Source: Nitrosopumilus sp.
GTDB lineage: Archaea; Thermoproteota; Nitrososphaeria; Nitrososphaerales; Nitrosopumilaceae
Assembly: GCF_025698945.1 (NCBI RefSeq)
Contig: NZ_JAILWM010000001.1
Span: forward strand, 186,001-250,000
Length of the DNA stretch: 64,000 nucleotides
Reading direction: 5' to 3'
Both the position numbers and the translations under genes were made by a program. The notes under the pieces are model-generated. The model was not told where the DNA came from. It saw nothing but the letters and a program-made list of their open reading frames with translations, and did no database searches. Within the stretch, counting starts at the first letter, position 1; the number at the start of each line of letters is the position of its first letter. Below, in pieces: positions 62,228-64,000 of the stretch.

Positions 62228-63418
62228 ATGAAAATTCAACTTTTAATAATTATTGGAATGATTGGACTGGGCATTATCGCGATAAATACGACATATGCTC
62301 AGTGTGTCCCTGATCCTGAAAACACACGTGCTCCATGCTATGACAATCCTACCACATTAATCATTAAACCACATGAAGCTAAAATTGAAAATATCGACGG
62401 ACAATTGTTTTATGCCATAGGCCCTTTTTCATTACAAAAAGAGTCTGAGGATAGAATTCGTTTGAATGACGTGACTTTTACCTATCCTTCATATCCAAAT
62501 CCTCCAGTGCCTGGAGGACCTGTATCTATCACAGTAACATTTGATGATGGAACAAGATATCATATTTCTAAAGTCGGCACACCTTTACCATTTGTTGAAT
62601 TTAGAGAACATCAAGACCAACAGGCAGGAGTTAGGCGTAATACAGATGGCACTTTTAATTTTCTGCTAAGTGCTGACAAACAATCCCTATCTCCACTAAA
62701 ACAAATCAAATCAGGGGTTCCATTAGTTGATGTTCAATGCTCAGATGGAAAACATGCTGTTTACAAATACAATAGAATGAGAGTTGCATGCGTAACAGAA
62801 GAGACACAAAGTGAATTGTGGAATAGGGGATGGGCAACAATGAGATTTTACACAGAAGAAAATACTTCGGCACATGCATTATGCAACAACTTTGAAGGAA
62901 AATGGCATCCCGAAAATAGAGGATGTCGAAATATTTCTGATCATCAGTGTTCTTTGATGGGGGGAGAATTTGTTCATGATGTAAGTATTTATTCCGCTGG
63001 CATATATTCTCCCAAAATTGTTTCTATGTGTGTAACCATGGATGCTTACGATGATGAAGATTTTAGTTTTTATCGTCTTTTGATGTCAGGTGAATCTTTA
63101 GCTGTGAATGCATCAAATTCTGATTTTATAGAAATACCATACAAAATTGAAAATGGCAAATTAAAACAAATGAAACATGAAGATGTCTCTTCATTGATAC
63201 TGGATATTGATTCAGAGTATGGTGGAAATCTGACTATGGTCATTCCATTTGGAATAATTGATAGAATTCCAGAGGATGCACATCTAAGCATAATGGTTTT
63301 AGTAAATGGTGAGGAGATAGATTATCAAATATCAGAGTATAGATCTGGCGCACGTTCTATCTATATTGAATTTACTCAAGCAAATCCACAAATTGAGATC
63401 ATAGGTGCTTGGTGGTAA
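62228..63418 (+). CDS. Secreted protein with Cys...RGW motif
   Basis: A 396-residue exported protein: signal peptide about 1-24 (TYA-Q), N-terminal beta domain with FTYPSYPNPPVPGGPVSITVTFDDG, then the motif CSDGKHAVYKYNRMRVACV...WNRGW. A Cys-rich segment follows (LCNNFEGKWHPENRGC...QCSLMGGEF...SMCVTMD), and a C-terminal beta domain (YGGNLTMVIPFGIID). Starts 3 nt after the previous gene with a diverged array junction. Function unknown. Confidence 0.62.
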   Translation: MKIQLLIIIGMIGLGIIAINTTYAQCVPDPENTRAPCYDNPTTLIIKPHEAKIENIDGQLFYAIGPFSLQKESEDRIRLNDVTFTYPSYPNPPVPGGPVSITVTFDDGTRYHISKVGTPLPFVEFREHQDQQAGVRRNTDGTFNFLLSADKQSLSPLKQIKSGVPLVDVQCSDGKHAVYKYNRMRVACVTEETQSELWNRGWATMRFYTEENTSAHALCNNFEGKWHPENRGCRNISDHQCSLMGGEFVHDVSIYSAGIYSPKIVSMCVTMDAYDDEDFSFYRLLMSGESLAVNASNSDFIEIPYKIENGKLKQMKHEDVSSLILDIDSEYGGNLTMVIPFGIIDRIPEDAHLSIMVLVNGEEIDYQISEYRSGARSIYIEFTQANPQIEIIGAWW

Positions 63419-63441
63419 TAATTCAAAAACTAAAACCAAAT

Positions 63442-63465
63442 GTTCAAACCTATTGGGATTTGAAC
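63442..63465. repeat. Perfect 7-bp inverted repeat
   Basis: GTTCAAA, 10-nt spacer, TTTGAAC. It lies 24 nt after the 62228 gene and 42 nt before the next start at 63508. It may be an operator for that gene or a hairpin; the half sites look like the T-arm of a tRNA but no tRNA surrounds them. Confidence 0.5.
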
Positions 63466-63507
63466 TCAAGCAAACATAAAATGAATCCATCACACATTAA
63501 ATGATAC

Positions 63508-64000
63508 ATGACACTTGATTTGAAAATATTATCTACGGGAATAGGTTTGAATTTTGGGAAGTTCTTTTCTTATGATGAATTCACATATGCATTAAAAAAT
63601 GAAGGATTTGACCAGAAATTTTACACTATTGGTAGAATGATTGGAACAGACCCTCAAGGAAGACGACTCAAACAAAATTTAGAAAAAAACAATCTAGAGC
63701 AATCATCTGATAAATATAATATGATTGGAAAATATTGCTTAGCTCATACCTATGGAGACATGCTGTTTGTAGGTCAAAATTTTACTCAAGACGGTGGTCT
63801 AGAAATGAAGATAATTCCAAATCTTACAAATGAAATGCTGTTTGTTATCAACACATTTTGGAATACTGTAAAGATTTCCAAAGAAAGTATTACAGAAGGA
63901 ACGTTACTGGCTGCCATAACCGTTTCAGATAATGAAAAACACTTGTTGTCAAATAGTGAAAATTCTGAATATGACTTCGAAGACATGAAAATAGAAAAAT
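63508..64000 (+). CDS. Hypothetical protein, truncated by window end
   Basis: An open frame from ATG 63508 to the window edge (164 codons so far): MTLDLKILSTGIGLNFGKFF ... YDEFTYALKNEGFDQKF ... IGKYCLAHTYGDMLFV ... MKIIPNLTNEMLFVINTFWN. It is soluble, with no signal peptide, so it differs from the exported proteins before it. The stop lies outside the window. Function not recognised. Confidence 0.65.
   Translation, partial: MTLDLKILSTGIGLNFGKFFSYDEFTYALKNEGFDQKFYTIGRMIGTDPQGRRLKQNLEKNNLEQSSDKYNMIGKYCLAHTYGDMLFVGQNFTQDGGLEMKIIPNLTNEMLFVINTFWNTVKISKESITEGTLLAAITVSDNEKHLLSNSENSEYDFEDMKIEK

Noticed and set aside
63442-63470. tRNA-like T-arm sequence on the minus strand (GTTCAAATCCCA)
   Set aside because: No acceptor, D-arm or anticodon arm can be formed from the flanking bases; only the inverted repeat is real.
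1-64000. CRISPR array, insertion sequence or integrase
   Set aside because: No regularly spaced direct repeats outside the Alba minisatellite, and no transposase or recombinase motifs were seen.

Overview
This 64 kb window comes from an AT-rich archaeal chromosome. It most likely belongs to a marine ammonia-oxidising thaumarchaeon (Nitrososphaerota, Nitrosopumilus-like). The evidence is archaeal TFB, Alba, an archaeal-type ProRS, deoxyhypusine synthase homologue, CofE (coenzyme F420), an archaeosortase, several small conserved thaumarchaeal families, a thaumarchaeal-style blue-copper motif (CMVHPWM), EgtB/EgtD, and frequent TTG/GTG starts. No rRNA, tRNA, CRISPR array, transposase or integrase was recognised.

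Region 1 (1-40.5 kb) is ordinary, densely packed chromosome with short operons on both strands. It holds a large secreted beta-sandwich/helical protein, a geranylgeranyl reductase-like flavoprotein, DUF99, SDR and hydroxyacid dehydrogenases, a DsbA-like oxidoreductase with a 4-TM partner, archaeosortase, DinB polymerase with a PIP box, an Alba protein with a minisatellite-encoded acidic tail, PAC2, a deoxyhypusine synthase homologue, Ino1, a nitrilase-family amidase, SMC, an orphan Opp-type ATPase, EgtD/EgtB, ProRS, an HAD phosphatase, CofE, PHP, TusA-CysM, TrxB, and a stress block of three UspA proteins, two CBS proteins and an HPF-like protein. An MDH-like protein, a DUF6775-like putative metallopeptidase, a ribbon-helix-helix-like regulator and TFB with an Lrp-like RAM protein and two tiny metal-binding proteins close the region.

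Region 2 (40.5-64 kb) is different. It is a long, mostly plus-strand array of about 20 secreted or membrane-anchored proteins with little or no recognisable enzymology. Many genes start with almost the same DNA (GAAAATGAAAACTAGA..., encoding MKTRLLIIIG), and they are joined by ATGA or 11-nt overlaps in which ATGAAAACTAG is both the end of one gene (ENEN-stop) and the start of the next. The mature parts share modules in different combinations: TIMP/netrin-like OB domains, a Cys-x(14-15)-Cys...RGW motif, Ig-like domains and cupredoxin domains. Four genes are preceded by a near-identical 27-nt element 20-23 nt before the start codon. The array contains a serpin directly followed by a TIMP-like protein whose predicted mature N-terminus is Cys-Ser-Cys, a SIMPL protein with an inserted plastocyanin domain, and a minus-strand operon of a membrane-tethered winged-helix regulator, a zinc-ribbon protein and a Cys/His-rich secreted protein.

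My best candidate for an undescribed system is this surface-protein island. It looks like a mosaic, recombination-prone set of exported proteins with shared signal-peptide cassettes and a shared upstream element, possibly including a protease-inhibitor function (serpin plus TIMP-like). Functions in this region are inference from fold-level motifs.
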